This document shows positions 1-11,430 of a stretch of 64,000 nucleotides of DNA, piece by piece. The stretch spans positions 62,001 through 126,000 of the forward strand of contig NZ_WEHU01000012.1 in NCBI RefSeq assembly GCF_009183415.1, read 5' to 3'. How positions within the stretch are numbered: position 1 is the first letter of the stretch; every line of letters starts with the position of its first letter. Under the pieces are notes generated by a model. That model worked only from the letters and a program-made list of their open reading frames with translations. It did not search any database and was not told where the DNA came from. A program made the position numbers and the translations under genes. The DNA is from Bacillus sp. B1-b2. Its GTDB lineage: Bacteria > Bacillota > Bacilli > Bacillales > Cytobacillaceae.

Positions 1-1589
1 CAATGAACAATATCTGGGTTTCCGCAATAATTGCCGCAATACCAATTATCTTTTTTATTCTAATGCTTACTGTCTTTAAACTAAAAGGATATATTGCTGG
101 TGCATATAGTATTATTGTTGCTGCTCTTGTTGCAATCCTTTTTTACAAAATGCCAGTAGTTTTAGTAGCAATGTCAGCATTCTATGGAATGGTTGCTGGT
201 ATTTGGCCAGTTGCATCCATCGTATTTGCAGCTATCTTCCTTTATAAAATTACCGTTAAAACAGGCAAATTTGCTATCATTGAAAATTCTATTTCTTTTA
301 TTACATCAGATCAACGTTTACAAGTTTTAATAGTTGCTTTCTCCTTTGGAGCTTTTCTAGAAGGAGCAGCAGGATTTGGAGCTCCAGTTGCTATTACAGC
401 TGCGATCTTAGTAGGTTTAGGATTTAAACCCTTATATGCAGCTAGTCTTTGTTTAATCGCAAATATTGCTGGTGGATCATTCGGAGCAATGGGGATACCA
501 GTTACAGTACCTGCATTACTAACTGGACTTGATGGTCTTCTAGTTGGTAGATATACAGCATTAGTTATACCAGTTCTTAGTATCGTTGTAGCATTCTTAT
601 TAATCTTTATCATTGATGGAATGAATGGAATTAAACAAACATTCCCAGCTATTCTAGTAAGTAGTATATCCTTTGCAATCACTCAAGCAGCTGTACTTTA
701 TTTCATAGGCGCAGCTTTAGCAGATATCTTTGCAGCTATTGTTAGTTTAATAGCTCTTGCAGTATTTCTACAATTTTGGCAACCAAAAGAAATCTATCGT
801 ATTAATAAAGAAAAAGTAGAATCTAAAAGCATTAAATATTCTCTTGGCACCATTGCACATGCATGGTTACCATTCATTTTTTTAACAATTATAGTGACAC
901 TATTTAACTTAAATTTTGTGAAAAACTTATTTATTGTTGGCCGTCCTTTAGAAAAACTAGTGTTCTTATTACCAATACCGTTTTTAAATAACAATGTCAT
1001 AAAACTAGCACCAATTGTACCTGAGGCAACACCATATGCTGCTGTGTTTAAACTAGATTTATTTTCATCTACAACAACAGCAATTGTAATTACTATTATA
1101 TTTGCTTGTATCTTATTTAAATCTAGTAAATCTTTAATAGGTGAGACATTTAAGGAAACAGGTAAAGAATTATTATCACCAGTATTAACTATCTGTAGTG
1201 TTCTAGCATTTGCTTATATTTGTACGTATTCTGGCATGTCTTCAACACTTGGACTAGCTTTTGCGTCAACAGGTTCTATCTTCCCATTATTCTCACCAAT
1301 CTTAGGATGGTTAGGGGTATTCCTAACAGGATCTGTAGTAAACAGTGGTTCTTTATTTGCTCCATTACAATCCGTTACAGCTTCTCAAATTGGAATTGTA
1401 CCAGAATCAATGGTTGCTGTGAATGTAATGGGAGGAACAATGGCTAAAATGATTTCTCCACAATCGATTGCTGTAGCAGCTGCTGCGGTGGGATTAGCTG
1501 GGCAAGAAAGTAAATTGTTTAGCATCACTATTAAATACAGTCTTATTCTCTTAGTTCTAATTGGAATAATTAGCTGGATGTTATTTTAA
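1..1589 (+). CDS. lctP: L-lactate permease, 5' end cut by window edge
   Basis: Member of the LctP family of lactate:proton symporters, a polytopic membrane protein that imports or exports L-lactate. The visible product (528 aa from the first ATG at 3) is hydrophobic throughout, with the conserved glycine-rich segment EGAAGFGAPVAI near residue 120 and NSGSLFAPLQ near residue 450. Family members are usually about 540-560 aa and have 10-20 residues before the VSAxIAxxPI segment that appears here at residue 6. The codon before ATG 3 ends in CA, compatible with proline of the usual DP-x-NN stretch, so ATG 3 is probably internal and the gene begins upstream of the window. It lies 79 bp before lactate dehydrogenase on the same strand, a functional pair for lactate metabolism. 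Confidence 0.93.
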   Translation, partial: MNNIWVSAIIAAIPIIFFILMLTVFKLKGYIAGAYSIIVAALVAILFYKMPVVLVAMSAFYGMVAGIWPVASIVFAAIFLYKITVKTGKFAIIENSISFITSDQRLQVLIVAFSFGAFLEGAAGFGAPVAITAAILVGLGFKPLYAASLCLIANIAGGSFGAMGIPVTVPALLTGLDGLLVGRYTALVIPVLSIVVAFLLIFIIDGMNGIKQTFPAILVSSISFAITQAAVLYFIGAALADIFAAIVSLIALAVFLQFWQPKEIYRINKEKVESKSIKYSLGTIAHAWLPFIFLTIIVTLFNLNFVKNLFIVGRPLEKLVFLLPIPFLNNNVIKLAPIVPEATPYAAVFKLDLFSSTTTAIVITIIFACILFKSSKSLIGETFKETGKELLSPVLTICSVLAFAYICTYSGMSSTLGLAFASTGSIFPLFSPILGWLGVFLTGSVVNSGSLFAPLQSVTASQIGIVPESMVAVNVMGGTMAKMISPQSIAVAAAAVGLAGQESKLFSITIKYSLILLVLIGIISWMLF

Positions 1590-1608
1590 GATAACAATCT
1601 CTATCTAA

Positions 1609-2610
<1,002 letters not shown>

Positions 2611-2630
2611 GGATATAAATGTAGAAAGAG

Positions 2631-2669
2631 AAAACGTTAGTCCTCTTTGAAGGAACTAACGTTTTTTTT
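2631..2669 (+). terminator. Rho-independent terminator after ldh
   Basis: Inverted repeat AACGTTAGTCCT / AGGAACTAACGTT with one bulged base, followed directly by eight Ts. It ends the lactate permease-dehydrogenase unit. Confidence 0.85.
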
Positions 2670-2823
2670 CATTTTATACAGGAATTAACAAGTTTGAAAG
2701 CGAAATTTACATTAAGTCATCAGTTCAATTATTTGGAAACTTATCCTAGATGATTTTTAGATACATACAAAATTGAATAGTAGCATGAAATTTTACATGC
2801 ATATCCAGAAAGGCTGGTCTTAA

Positions 2824-4070
2824 GTGCTGACCATTGAACATGTTTCTTATCATTTATTAGTTACGGTACTGCCTTTGGTTTGTTATCTTTTGTTTGTTAG
2901 GGAGAATCAGAATTTTAGGAGCCAAATTTGCTCTAAATTCTTTGTGGCTTTGAGTATTATGCTCATACTAACCATGCTAAATCCCATCCGCATAACAGAT
3001 AGCTATCAATTTGATTTTAAAGTAATTCCAATAATAATTGGCTTTTTTTACGGAGGAACGAGAGTTGGTATCGCGTTAATTATGATCTTACTGTGTTTCC
3101 ACTTTTCTTACTCTATGCATTTTCTTATTACAATGTTAAATTACTCCATTGCTTCCACCATAATGATATATCTAACTAAAAGTTGGATGCGCTTTCTTTG
3201 AAAGGAAAACTCTTTCTACTAGCCTGCGTTTATTGGTTTATTACAATCACTAGAGTAGTATATCTTTTATATTCTGAAAGGATAGAACAGGTTTATTTAT
3301 TGTTTTTTTATGTAACTTTATCAACAGCTACAATAGCCATTGTTGTATATATTATAAATTATTATGATTGGCAACTAGACAATCAAATGCAATTACAAGC
3401 AGCAGAAAGATTAAATACAGTAAGTCAACTTGCTGCTTCTGTAGCCCATGAGGTCAGAAACCCGATGACATCTGTTAAAGGCTTCTTGCAATTAATGAGA
3501 ACGGACACGAACCTTTCAGAAAGGCAATTGAAATTTATGGAAATATCGTTAGGGGAGCTAAGTCGTACAGAAGATATTATTAATGATTACTTATCCTTGG
3601 CAAAACCATTAACTAAAGAGGAACACGAATATTTAAATATAACGTCAGAATTAAAAAAGATAAAAGATATTATGGAATCTTATACATATACACATAATAT
3701 ACAAATTGAGGCAACTATTGAAGAAGGTCTTGTCTCATTAGGAAGAAAAAATGAATTTAGACAAGCATTAATCAACATAATGAAAAATAGCGTAGAAGCC
3801 ATGCAAGAATCGGGTATGTTACTAATAGCAGCCTATAAGAAATCAGATAAGGTGTATATAAAAATCTGTGATAATGGAATAGGGATGACAGAAAAACAGG
3901 TGAAGCAATTAGGGACTCCTTATTATTCCACTAAAGATAAAGGAACGGGTGTTGGGTTGACCTTAACCTATCGAATTATTCGTGAAATGAAAGGTGAAAT
4001 AAAAGTAGAAAGCCATGTGGGAATTGGAACTACTTTTCTATTAATCCTAAACTATTGCCAGCCAGAGTGA
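2824..4070 (+). pseudogene. 5TM-sensor histidine kinase, broken by a frameshift
   Basis: Two overlapping reading frames together spell one protein. The first (GTG 2824 to TGA 3201, 125 aa) is four to five membrane helices of the 5TMR-LYT sensor type. The second (open from about 3183 to 4070) continues with a further helix and a complete kinase core: H-box SVAHEVRNPMTSVKGF, N-box NIMKNSVEAM, G1 DNGIGM and G2 GTGVGLT. Joined near 3190-3201 they give about 414 aa, the usual length of such kinases, while neither half alone has a normal N- or C-terminus. The switch from frame 1 to frame 3 occurs in the run CGCTTTCTTTGAAAGG. The second frame would need a TTG at 3183 without a clear RBS. It may be a real mutation, a sequencing error or, less likely, programmed slippage. 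No response regulator is adjacent. Confidence 0.75.
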
Positions 4071-4189
4071 ACGCATTTAGAGTTTTTAAAAATGATGAGC
4101 AAAATAAATGATTCGTAAATCTAAAAGTCTTATACTGAGATAGAAGGGCAGTTAAAGATTAACTAACATTATTAATGGAGGAATTTATT

Positions 4190-4960
4190 ATGAGTTTTTC
4201 TGGTAAAGTAGTATTAATAACAGGTGCAGCTGGTGGAATCGGAATTGCGGCTGCTAAGAAGTTTGCTAATGAGGGAGCAAAGCTAGCATTAGTGGATTTA
4301 AAGAAAGAGAATCTTACAAACATTGCTAAAGAAATAAATAGTGATGATATTTTATTATTAGAAGGAAATGTTGCAGTAGAAGAAGATGTTAAAAGCTTTG
4401 TGCAAGCAACGAAAGATCATTTCGGTAGCATTGATGTATTTATAAATAATGCAGGAATTAATGGAGCATTTGCTAATCTTGTTGATCAAACATCTGAAAA
4501 TTTTGATGCAGTAATTAACGTAAACCTTAAAGGTGTATTTTATGGCCTTAAATATGTATTAAAAGTAATGAATGAACAAAAAAGTGGTGCAATTGTAAAT
4601 ACAGCTTCTAATGGGGGATTACTGGGAGCTCCTGGCATGGGATTATATGTTGCTTCTAAACATGGAGTGATAGGTTTAACAAAAACAGCTGCTTTAGAAG
4701 GTGCTCCATACAATGTAAGAGTCAATGCTGTTGCGCCATCTGGAGTAGATACACAAATGATGCGATCTATTGAAACGAATGCAATGCCAGGGAATGAAGG
4801 TAACGCTAAGGAACAATTTGAAGCATCTGTTCCACTAAAACGCTACGCAACTGCTGAAGAAATTGCTAATTTAATGGCATTTTTAGCATCAGAAGAAGCT
4901 TCCTTTATCTCAGGATCTTACTACCGTATAGATGGTGGTCAAGGGGCTACTTCTGCTTAA
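4190..4960 (+). CDS. SDR-family dehydrogenase
   Basis: Classical short-chain dehydrogenase/reductase of 256 aa, cytoplasmic, using NAD(P)(H) on an unknown alcohol or ketone. It has the cofactor motif TGAAGGIG at the N-terminus, NNAG near residue 85 and the catalytic YxxxK in YVASKHG, and it ends with the typical SGSYYRIDGG segment. An ATG at 4175 is in frame but overlaps the ribosome binding site GGAGG (4177-4181), which is correctly spaced for ATG 4190, so 4190 is the chosen start. It stands alone between the broken kinase and a terminator. The acidic residue after the second strand (LVDLKK) suggests a preference for NAD. Confidence 0.88.
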   Translation: MSFSGKVVLITGAAGGIGIAAAKKFANEGAKLALVDLKKENLTNIAKEINSDDILLLEGNVAVEEDVKSFVQATKDHFGSIDVFINNAGINGAFANLVDQTSENFDAVINVNLKGVFYGLKYVLKVMNEQKSGAIVNTASNGGLLGAPGMGLYVASKHGVIGLTKTAALEGAPYNVRVNAVAPSGVDTQMMRSIETNAMPGNEGNAKEQFEASVPLKRYATAEEIANLMAFLASEEASFISGSYYRIDGGQGATSA

Positions 4961-4974
4961 ATATAATAAGAGCT

Positions 4975-5010
4975 AAAAAGTAATTGGGTGAAAACTCAAT
5001 TACTTTTTTT
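4975..5010 (+). terminator. Rho-independent terminator after the SDR gene
   Basis: Stem AAGTAATTGGGT / ACTCAATTACTT with a short A-rich loop, followed by a T run. Confidence 0.8.
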
Positions 5011-5106
5011 CATTAAACGTAAATTTAATGTATATTTCCGTATCTTTTGTAGGGGCAATATAAAATAAAGTGTATACTGAAAGAGGATGGAATGGAGGGA
5101 AATAAC

Positions 5107-5967
5107 TTGTTAAAAAAACCAAAAGCAATTTTTTTAGATATGGATGGAACCATTTTAAATCATCAGAATAAAGTTAGTCTGAAGACAAAAGAACTAATTG
5201 ATGATTTACGTAAGGAAGGAATTTTTGTGTTTATCGCCACTGGTCGTTCCTATGATGAGATACATTCCGTTGTTCCAGAAGGTTTCCAAGTGGATGGATA
5301 TGTAACATCGAATGGAATGGCTGGATATGTGGGGGAAGAAATATTATTTCAGCATACCCTTTCTTTAGAATTAGTTGAAAAAATAGTGGAAAGAGCACGT
5401 GCAAATAAAGTATATTATGAGCTTTTTCCATATGATGAGCAAAGAATGACATTGATTCAGGATAAAACCTATATGATGGATGAAATTAGAGATCCAAAGC
5501 CTGAAAGCGTTGGGATTAATGAGTGGTTGTCTCGAAAAGAAGCCATTGAACATAAGATTTCTTGGAAGGAATCTATCTCAGGAACCAAATTTTCGAAGTT
5601 TTATTTCTTTTCTAGATCTAAAGAACATATTCAAGAGTGGATTGAAGAATTAGAACAGATGAAACAGGAAATAAACTTTAGTTCGTCTTCCTCTTCTGAA
5701 CATAATGTGGAAGTAATGGTAGCAAATGTACATAAAGCGACAGGAATAAAGGAAATGTTAGAAAGATTTCACATTTCTGTAGAAGACACAATGGGAATCG
5801 GAGATAGTAACAATGATATTCAAATGCTTCAATATGTCTCCATGCCAGTTGCGATGCAAAATGCAGCAGATCATATTAAAGAACTAGCATTAGAAGTGAC
5901 GGAATTAACTTGTGATGAAGACGGAGTATGCCACTTCCTAACAAATCGTTTCAAATCACATGTTTAG
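5107..5967 (+). CDS. Cof-type HAD-superfamily phosphatase
   Basis: Cytoplasmic haloacid-dehalogenase-type hydrolase of the Cof/YkrA subfamily, which dephosphorylates sugar phosphates, FMN or similar metabolites; the substrate cannot be told here. Motif I is FLDMDGTIL with the nucleophilic and acid/base aspartates, motif II is the ATGR region, and motif IV is GIGDSNNDIQML near the C-terminus. The cap domain lies between them. Two starts are possible: ATG 5092 with AAGAGG 5 nt upstream, or TTG 5107 with GGAGGG 7 nt upstream. I prefer 5107, but the product differs by only five residues. It is a single gene, and no clear terminator separates it from the next leader region. Confidence 0.85.
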   Translation: MLKKPKAIFLDMDGTILNHQNKVSLKTKELIDDLRKEGIFVFIATGRSYDEIHSVVPEGFQVDGYVTSNGMAGYVGEEILFQHTLSLELVEKIVERARANKVYYELFPYDEQRMTLIQDKTYMMDEIRDPKPESVGINEWLSRKEAIEHKISWKESISGTKFSKFYFFSRSKEHIQEWIEELEQMKQEINFSSSSSSEHNVEVMVANVHKATGIKEMLERFHISVEDTMGIGDSNNDIQMLQYVSMPVAMQNAADHIKELALEVTELTCDEDGVCHFLTNRFKSHV

Positions 5968-6012
5968 TCCTCAATTATTCTTTATATTCCACTGCACTTT
6001 ACAAAAACCTAG

Positions 6013-6041
6013 TTGACAGTCATTTTTCTAAATGTTATAAA
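6013..6041 (+). promoter_or_regulatory. Sigma-A promoter for the first antiterminator/PTS unit
   Basis: TTGACA at 6013-6018, a 17-bp spacer and TATAAA at 6036-6041. It lies upstream of the leader terminator and the BglG-type gene. Confidence 0.7.
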
Positions 6042-6044
6042 AAG

Positions 6045-6058
6045 ATTAAACGTTTACA
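6045..6058 (+). promoter_or_regulatory. Probable cre (CcpA) site
   Basis: ATTAAACGTTTACA matches the palindromic catabolite-responsive element TGTAAACGTTTACA at 12 of 14 positions. It sits just downstream of the -10 box, a position from which CcpA usually represses. Confidence 0.6.
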
Positions 6059-6084
6059 GTTGTTTGTAACAAAATTAGTACGGT

Positions 6085-6143
6085 TACCTAAAGAATAATT
6101 GGATACTTGAAAGGGTATTCTATTATTTTATTAGGTTTTTTTT
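6085..6143 (+). terminator. Leader terminator (attenuator) ahead of the antiterminator gene
   Basis: Long hairpin ACCTAAAGAATAAT..GGATAC / GGTATTC..ATTATTTTATTAGGT followed by eight Ts, placed between the promoter and the coding region. This is the layout of a RAT-controlled attenuator. The segment just upstream (about 6058-6088) shares only the final GGTTACC-like end with RAT sites elsewhere in the window, so the antiterminator target here is not clear. Confidence 0.65.
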
Positions 6144-6263
6144 GTAGTAAAGTTACTGTTTTTTAATAGTGGAGAATCTACCCCCTGATAGGGAAACATA
6201 AGGGTTGCTCCAAGAAGGACCATAGAATGGACTAAATTATTCAAAATATAAGGGCGAGTGTAG

Positions 6264-7124
6264 ATGGAAATAAAAAAAGTGCTTAATAATAATGTTATTC
6301 TATCAGAGGATGCTAATAATCAAGAGATTGTAGTAATGGGAAGAGGACTAGCTTTTCAAAAAAAAGTAGGGGACATGGTTGATTTATCAAAAGTAGAGAA
6401 GACCTTTGTTCTAGAAAAGCAGGGTGTTTCTGATAAGTTAGCAGATTTGTTAGCAGATGCCTCTGAGCTATATCTTGATATTGCATACAAAATTTTAACG
6501 TACGCTAAATCGCAATTATCCTATAAATTAGATGATTATTTATATGTGGCACTAACGGATCATTTAAGCTTTGCCATTAGTCGCCATAAGCAAGGAATTG
6601 AATTAAAGAATGCCTTACTTTGGGAAATAAGAAAATACTATAAGCAAGAATTCAAAGTAGCATTAAAAGCATTAGAAATTATTGAAAGTGAGACAAATGT
6701 GAAACTGGGTGAGGATGAAGCAGCTTCCATTGCTCTTCATTTAGTTAATAGTCAGTTGACTGGAGAAAATGTAGAAGCGGCTGTACATGTTACCAAGATG
6801 GTAAATAGTATCCTAAGTATTGTGAAATATCATTTCAATATGACTTTAGATGAAACATCTATTAATTATGAGCGCTTTCTAACACATCTACGTTTCTTTG
6901 CTCTACGCTATCTGAGAAAAGAAAAAACAGAGGAAGAAGCAGATGTATTTCTGTTCGAGCAAGTAAAAAATAAGTATGACAATGCCTATCAATGTACAGA
7001 GAAAATCGCGAATTTTGTGAGGAAAACGTATAATTGGGAAATTACGAATGATGATAAAATTTATCTTATTATCCATATTCAACGGGTTACGAACCGTCAT
7101 GAGTGGAATGAACAAAAGAAATAG
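6264..7124 (+). CDS. BglG/LicT-family transcription antiterminator
   Basis: RNA-binding antiterminator with the three family domains: an N-terminal CAT RNA-binding domain (about 1-55, starting MEIKKVLNNNVIL), PRD1 (about 70-170) and PRD2 (about 175-286). The PRD histidines phosphorylated by HPr and the PTS enzyme are visible in LTDHLSF, IALHLVN, LTHLRFF and IHIQRV. In the active state it binds RAT hairpins in nascent mRNA and prevents termination. It is followed directly by a terminator and an EIIBCA gene that it should control, and it has its own attenuated leader. The start ATG 6264 has AAGGGCGAG upstream. It is about 40% like the second LicT-type protein (23204-24052) by eye, so its specificity probably differs. 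Confidence 0.9.
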   Translation: MEIKKVLNNNVILSEDANNQEIVVMGRGLAFQKKVGDMVDLSKVEKTFVLEKQGVSDKLADLLADASELYLDIAYKILTYAKSQLSYKLDDYLYVALTDHLSFAISRHKQGIELKNALLWEIRKYYKQEFKVALKALEIIESETNVKLGEDEAASIALHLVNSQLTGENVEAAVHVTKMVNSILSIVKYHFNMTLDETSINYERFLTHLRFFALRYLRKEKTEEEADVFLFEQVKNKYDNAYQCTEKIANFVRKTYNWEITNDDKIYLIIHIQRVTNRHEWNEQKK

Positions 7125-7134
7125 AGAGAGAAAG

Positions 7135-7195
7135 CCTAAATATCTGACTTAGCAAGTGAATGGATGCTTGAGTTAAGTCAAATATTTAGGTTTTT
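7135..7195 (+). terminator. Intercistronic terminator between the antiterminator and PTS genes
   Basis: Very long stem CCTAAATATCTGACTTAGCAAG / CTTGAGTTAAGTCAAATATTTAGG plus TTTTT. It lies between the two genes, so read-through into the PTS gene probably needs antitermination. An in-frame ATG at 7164 lies inside this hairpin and is therefore not taken as the PTS start. Confidence 0.8.
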
Positions 7196-7217
7196 ATTTA
7201 AGCAAGGAGGATTTATA

Positions 7218-9077
7218 GTGGATTATAAGCAATTAGCTAATAAGATACTAGATTTAATCGGTGGAGAAGAAAACGTTTACTCTGTCGTACATTGTACTAC
7301 TAGGCTCAGATTTAAGTTAATAGACAAAAAGCAGGCAAATAAACAGGCTTTAGAAAGCCTACCAGAAATTATACAAGTAATGGAGGTAGGTGGGCAATTT
7401 CAATTAGTGATTGGTAGTGATGTTTACGAAATATATAAAGAATTAATGGAGACTGCTGATTTGGATCATGTATTGAAAAAAAACAACCTTTCTATTCACA
7501 AAGAAGGTCCTTTGAGTAAATTTATTGACATTATTTCAAGTGTATTTTCACCAATGGTTGGTGCTTTAGCAGGAGCAGGTATTTTAAAGGGATTATTAAC
7601 CATTGCATTAGCAATAGGATTGCTTTCTGAAGAGGATGGAGCATATTTGGTACTTTATGCTGCATCTGATAGTTTATTTTATTTCTTACCCCTTATACTA
7701 GCATTTACATCTGCCAAAAAATTTAAAGCAGATCCTTTTGTAGCAGTAGTAATAGCAGGATCACTTATCTATCCTGATCTTATAGTTGCTTATGAGAGCG
7801 AAATAAAATTGGATTTCTTCGGTATACCGATTTTATTAACTAACTATTCTTCTTCTGTTATTCCAATTGTGTTGGCTGTATATAGTATGTCAAAAATTCA
7901 GCCACTATTAAACAAGTGGTCACATGCTGCTATACGCCCTTTTTTTACTCCAATGGTTTTAATTACTATAATGGTTCCATTTACTCTGTTAGTGTTTGGG
8001 CCAGTTGGAAATTATGTTAGTGACTGGTTAGCCTATATGTATGAATGGATTTATGATGGTAGTGAGGTCCTTGCAGGAGCATTTATGGGAGCCTTATGGC
8101 AAATTTTAGTTATATTTGGATTGCATTGGGGAATTGCACCTATTGTCACCAATAATTTAAGTAGTTTTGGCTATGATACATTGGCAGTTATCATTACCCC
8201 AGCTATATTCGCACAAGCAGGAGCAGCTTTAGGTGTTTGGTTAAAAGCGAAGAAGAAAGAAGTAAGATCAATAGCTGCTTCTGCAAGCTTAGCTGGAATC
8301 TTTGGTGTGACAGAGCCAGCTATATACGGTATAAACCTCCGTTATAAAAAACCATTTATTATTGGTTGTGTTTCAGGTGGAATAGGAGGTGCACTTGCTG
8401 GATATTCTGGAGCTAAATCGGCTGGAATGTCTTTTCCTGGACTGGCATCTTTGCCCGTATTTTTTGGAGAAGGATTTGGAATATTCCTTATAAGTATTGC
8501 TATTGCCTTTGGTGTAGCTGCATTTTTGACTTATATTATTGGATTTGAGGCTAAAGAGGATAAAACCGATGATAATATGAAGCCTAATTTGACCACTCTG
8601 GAATATGATAATAAAGGTGTTAACGGAATAATTCTTCAAAGTCCTTTTCAAGGTGCATTATTTCCTTTATCAGAAGTTCCTGATCCAGTTTTTGCTTCAG
8701 AGGCCATTGGGAAAGGCGTTGCCATAATCCCTGTTGAAGGGTTATTGTATGCACCCATTAGTGGAGTTGTTTCGACTGTCTTCCCAACAGGACATGCTAT
8801 CGGACTGAGATCTGATGATGGAGTAGAAATATTAATTCATATAGGAATTGATACGGTGCAATTAGACGGAAAATATTTTGAGACTCTTGTAGAAGAAGGG
8901 CAGCAGATTGGGCAAGGGGAGTTAATAGGTAGATTTGATATTCAAGAGATTACGGCTTCTGGATTTAATATTATCACACCTGTTATCGTAACAAACTATT
9001 TAGGCTATCTAGATGTTTTGACTGTAGAAGTTGAGAATGTGGCAGTAGGAGAACGAATTGTAACTGTCATAAAATAA
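7218..9077 (+). CDS. PTS beta-glucoside-type permease EIIBCA (paralog 1)
   Basis: Membrane phosphotransferase permease that imports and phosphorylates a sugar, probably a beta-glucoside. Domain order in the 619-aa product: EIIB (about 1-85, phosphorylated Cys26 in HCTTRLRF), EIIC (about 105-450, roughly ten membrane helices) and EIIA of the glucose type (about 480-619, active-site His in ILIHIGIDTV). The start is GTG 7218 with RBS AAGGAGG 7 nt upstream, and the product begins like the other three paralogs (DYKQLANKILDLIGG). No glycosidase lies directly downstream. Expression probably depends on the preceding antiterminator and terminator. Confidence 0.9.
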   Translation: MDYKQLANKILDLIGGEENVYSVVHCTTRLRFKLIDKKQANKQALESLPEIIQVMEVGGQFQLVIGSDVYEIYKELMETADLDHVLKKNNLSIHKEGPLSKFIDIISSVFSPMVGALAGAGILKGLLTIALAIGLLSEEDGAYLVLYAASDSLFYFLPLILAFTSAKKFKADPFVAVVIAGSLIYPDLIVAYESEIKLDFFGIPILLTNYSSSVIPIVLAVYSMSKIQPLLNKWSHAAIRPFFTPMVLITIMVPFTLLVFGPVGNYVSDWLAYMYEWIYDGSEVLAGAFMGALWQILVIFGLHWGIAPIVTNNLSSFGYDTLAVIITPAIFAQAGAALGVWLKAKKKEVRSIAASASLAGIFGVTEPAIYGINLRYKKPFIIGCVSGGIGGALAGYSGAKSAGMSFPGLASLPVFFGEGFGIFLISIAIAFGVAAFLTYIIGFEAKEDKTDDNMKPNLTTLEYDNKGVNGIILQSPFQGALFPLSEVPDPVFASEAIGKGVAIIPVEGLLYAPISGVVSTVFPTGHAIGLRSDDGVEILIHIGIDTVQLDGKYFETLVEEGQQIGQGELIGRFDIQEITASGFNIITPVIVTNYLGYLDVLTVEVENVAVGERIVTVIK

Positions 9078-9093
9078 TTTTTTTAAATAGAAA

Positions 9094-9130
9094 AGAAAAC
9101 GTTGACATATTTTTAGTACGGTGGTAAATT
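9094..9130 (+). promoter_or_regulatory. Sigma-A promoter with overlapping cre site
   Basis: TTGACA at 9102-9107, a 17-bp spacer and TAAATT at 9125-9130. AGAAAACGTTGACA at 9094-9107 matches the cre consensus at 13 of 14 positions and covers the -35 box, so CcpA binding would block the promoter. Confidence 0.72.
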
Positions 9131-9156
9131 AAGAACATAAATTAATTATTCGGTTT

Positions 9157-9186
9157 AGGATTGTTACTGATAAGCAGGCAAAACCT
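9157..9186 (+). promoter_or_regulatory. RAT antiterminator site for LicT-type protein
   Basis: GGATTGTTACTGATAAGCAG then GCAAAACC is close to the Bacillus ribonucleic antiterminator (RAT) sequence. Its 3' end overlaps the 5' arm of the terminator that follows, the arrangement needed for mutually exclusive folding. Confidence 0.82.
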
Positions 9187-9278
9187 AAGCTACCTTTACT
9201 AAATAGAAATTATTAGAATGCATATTTTATTGTATGTAAACTAATATTCTATGTATAGAGGTAGTTTAGGTTTTTTTT
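9181..9278 (+). terminator. RAT-controlled leader terminator
   Basis: Outer stem AAACCTAAGCTACC / GGTAGTTTAGGTTT enclosing a smaller hairpin around TATTAGAATG..CTAATATTCTA, followed by eight Ts. Confidence 0.8.
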
Positions 9279-9283
9279 ATTGA

Positions 9284-11263
<1,980 letters not shown>

Positions 11264-11269
11264 AGAGTG

Positions 11270-11309
11270 AAAAACCTTTCATCTAGTCAAATAGGTGAAA
11301 GGTTTTTTT
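11270..11309 (+). terminator. Rho-independent terminator after PTS paralog 2
   Basis: AAAAACCTTTCA / TGAAAGGTTTTTTT with a 14-nt loop. Confidence 0.85.
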
Positions 11310-11430
11310 GCGTTAAAAAGTAACATTATAATAAATCCCTACTATTCATATTTGATATTACTAGATTATCTTCCAAATTCTCTCTTATCTATGATATATT
11401 ATTAATAAAAACAGGGAACAGAGTGATAAG

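Noticed and set aside
7164-7217. Upstream ATG as start of PTS paralog 1
   Set aside because: It lies inside the intercistronic terminator hairpin; GTG 7218 has a perfect RBS and the conserved N-terminus.
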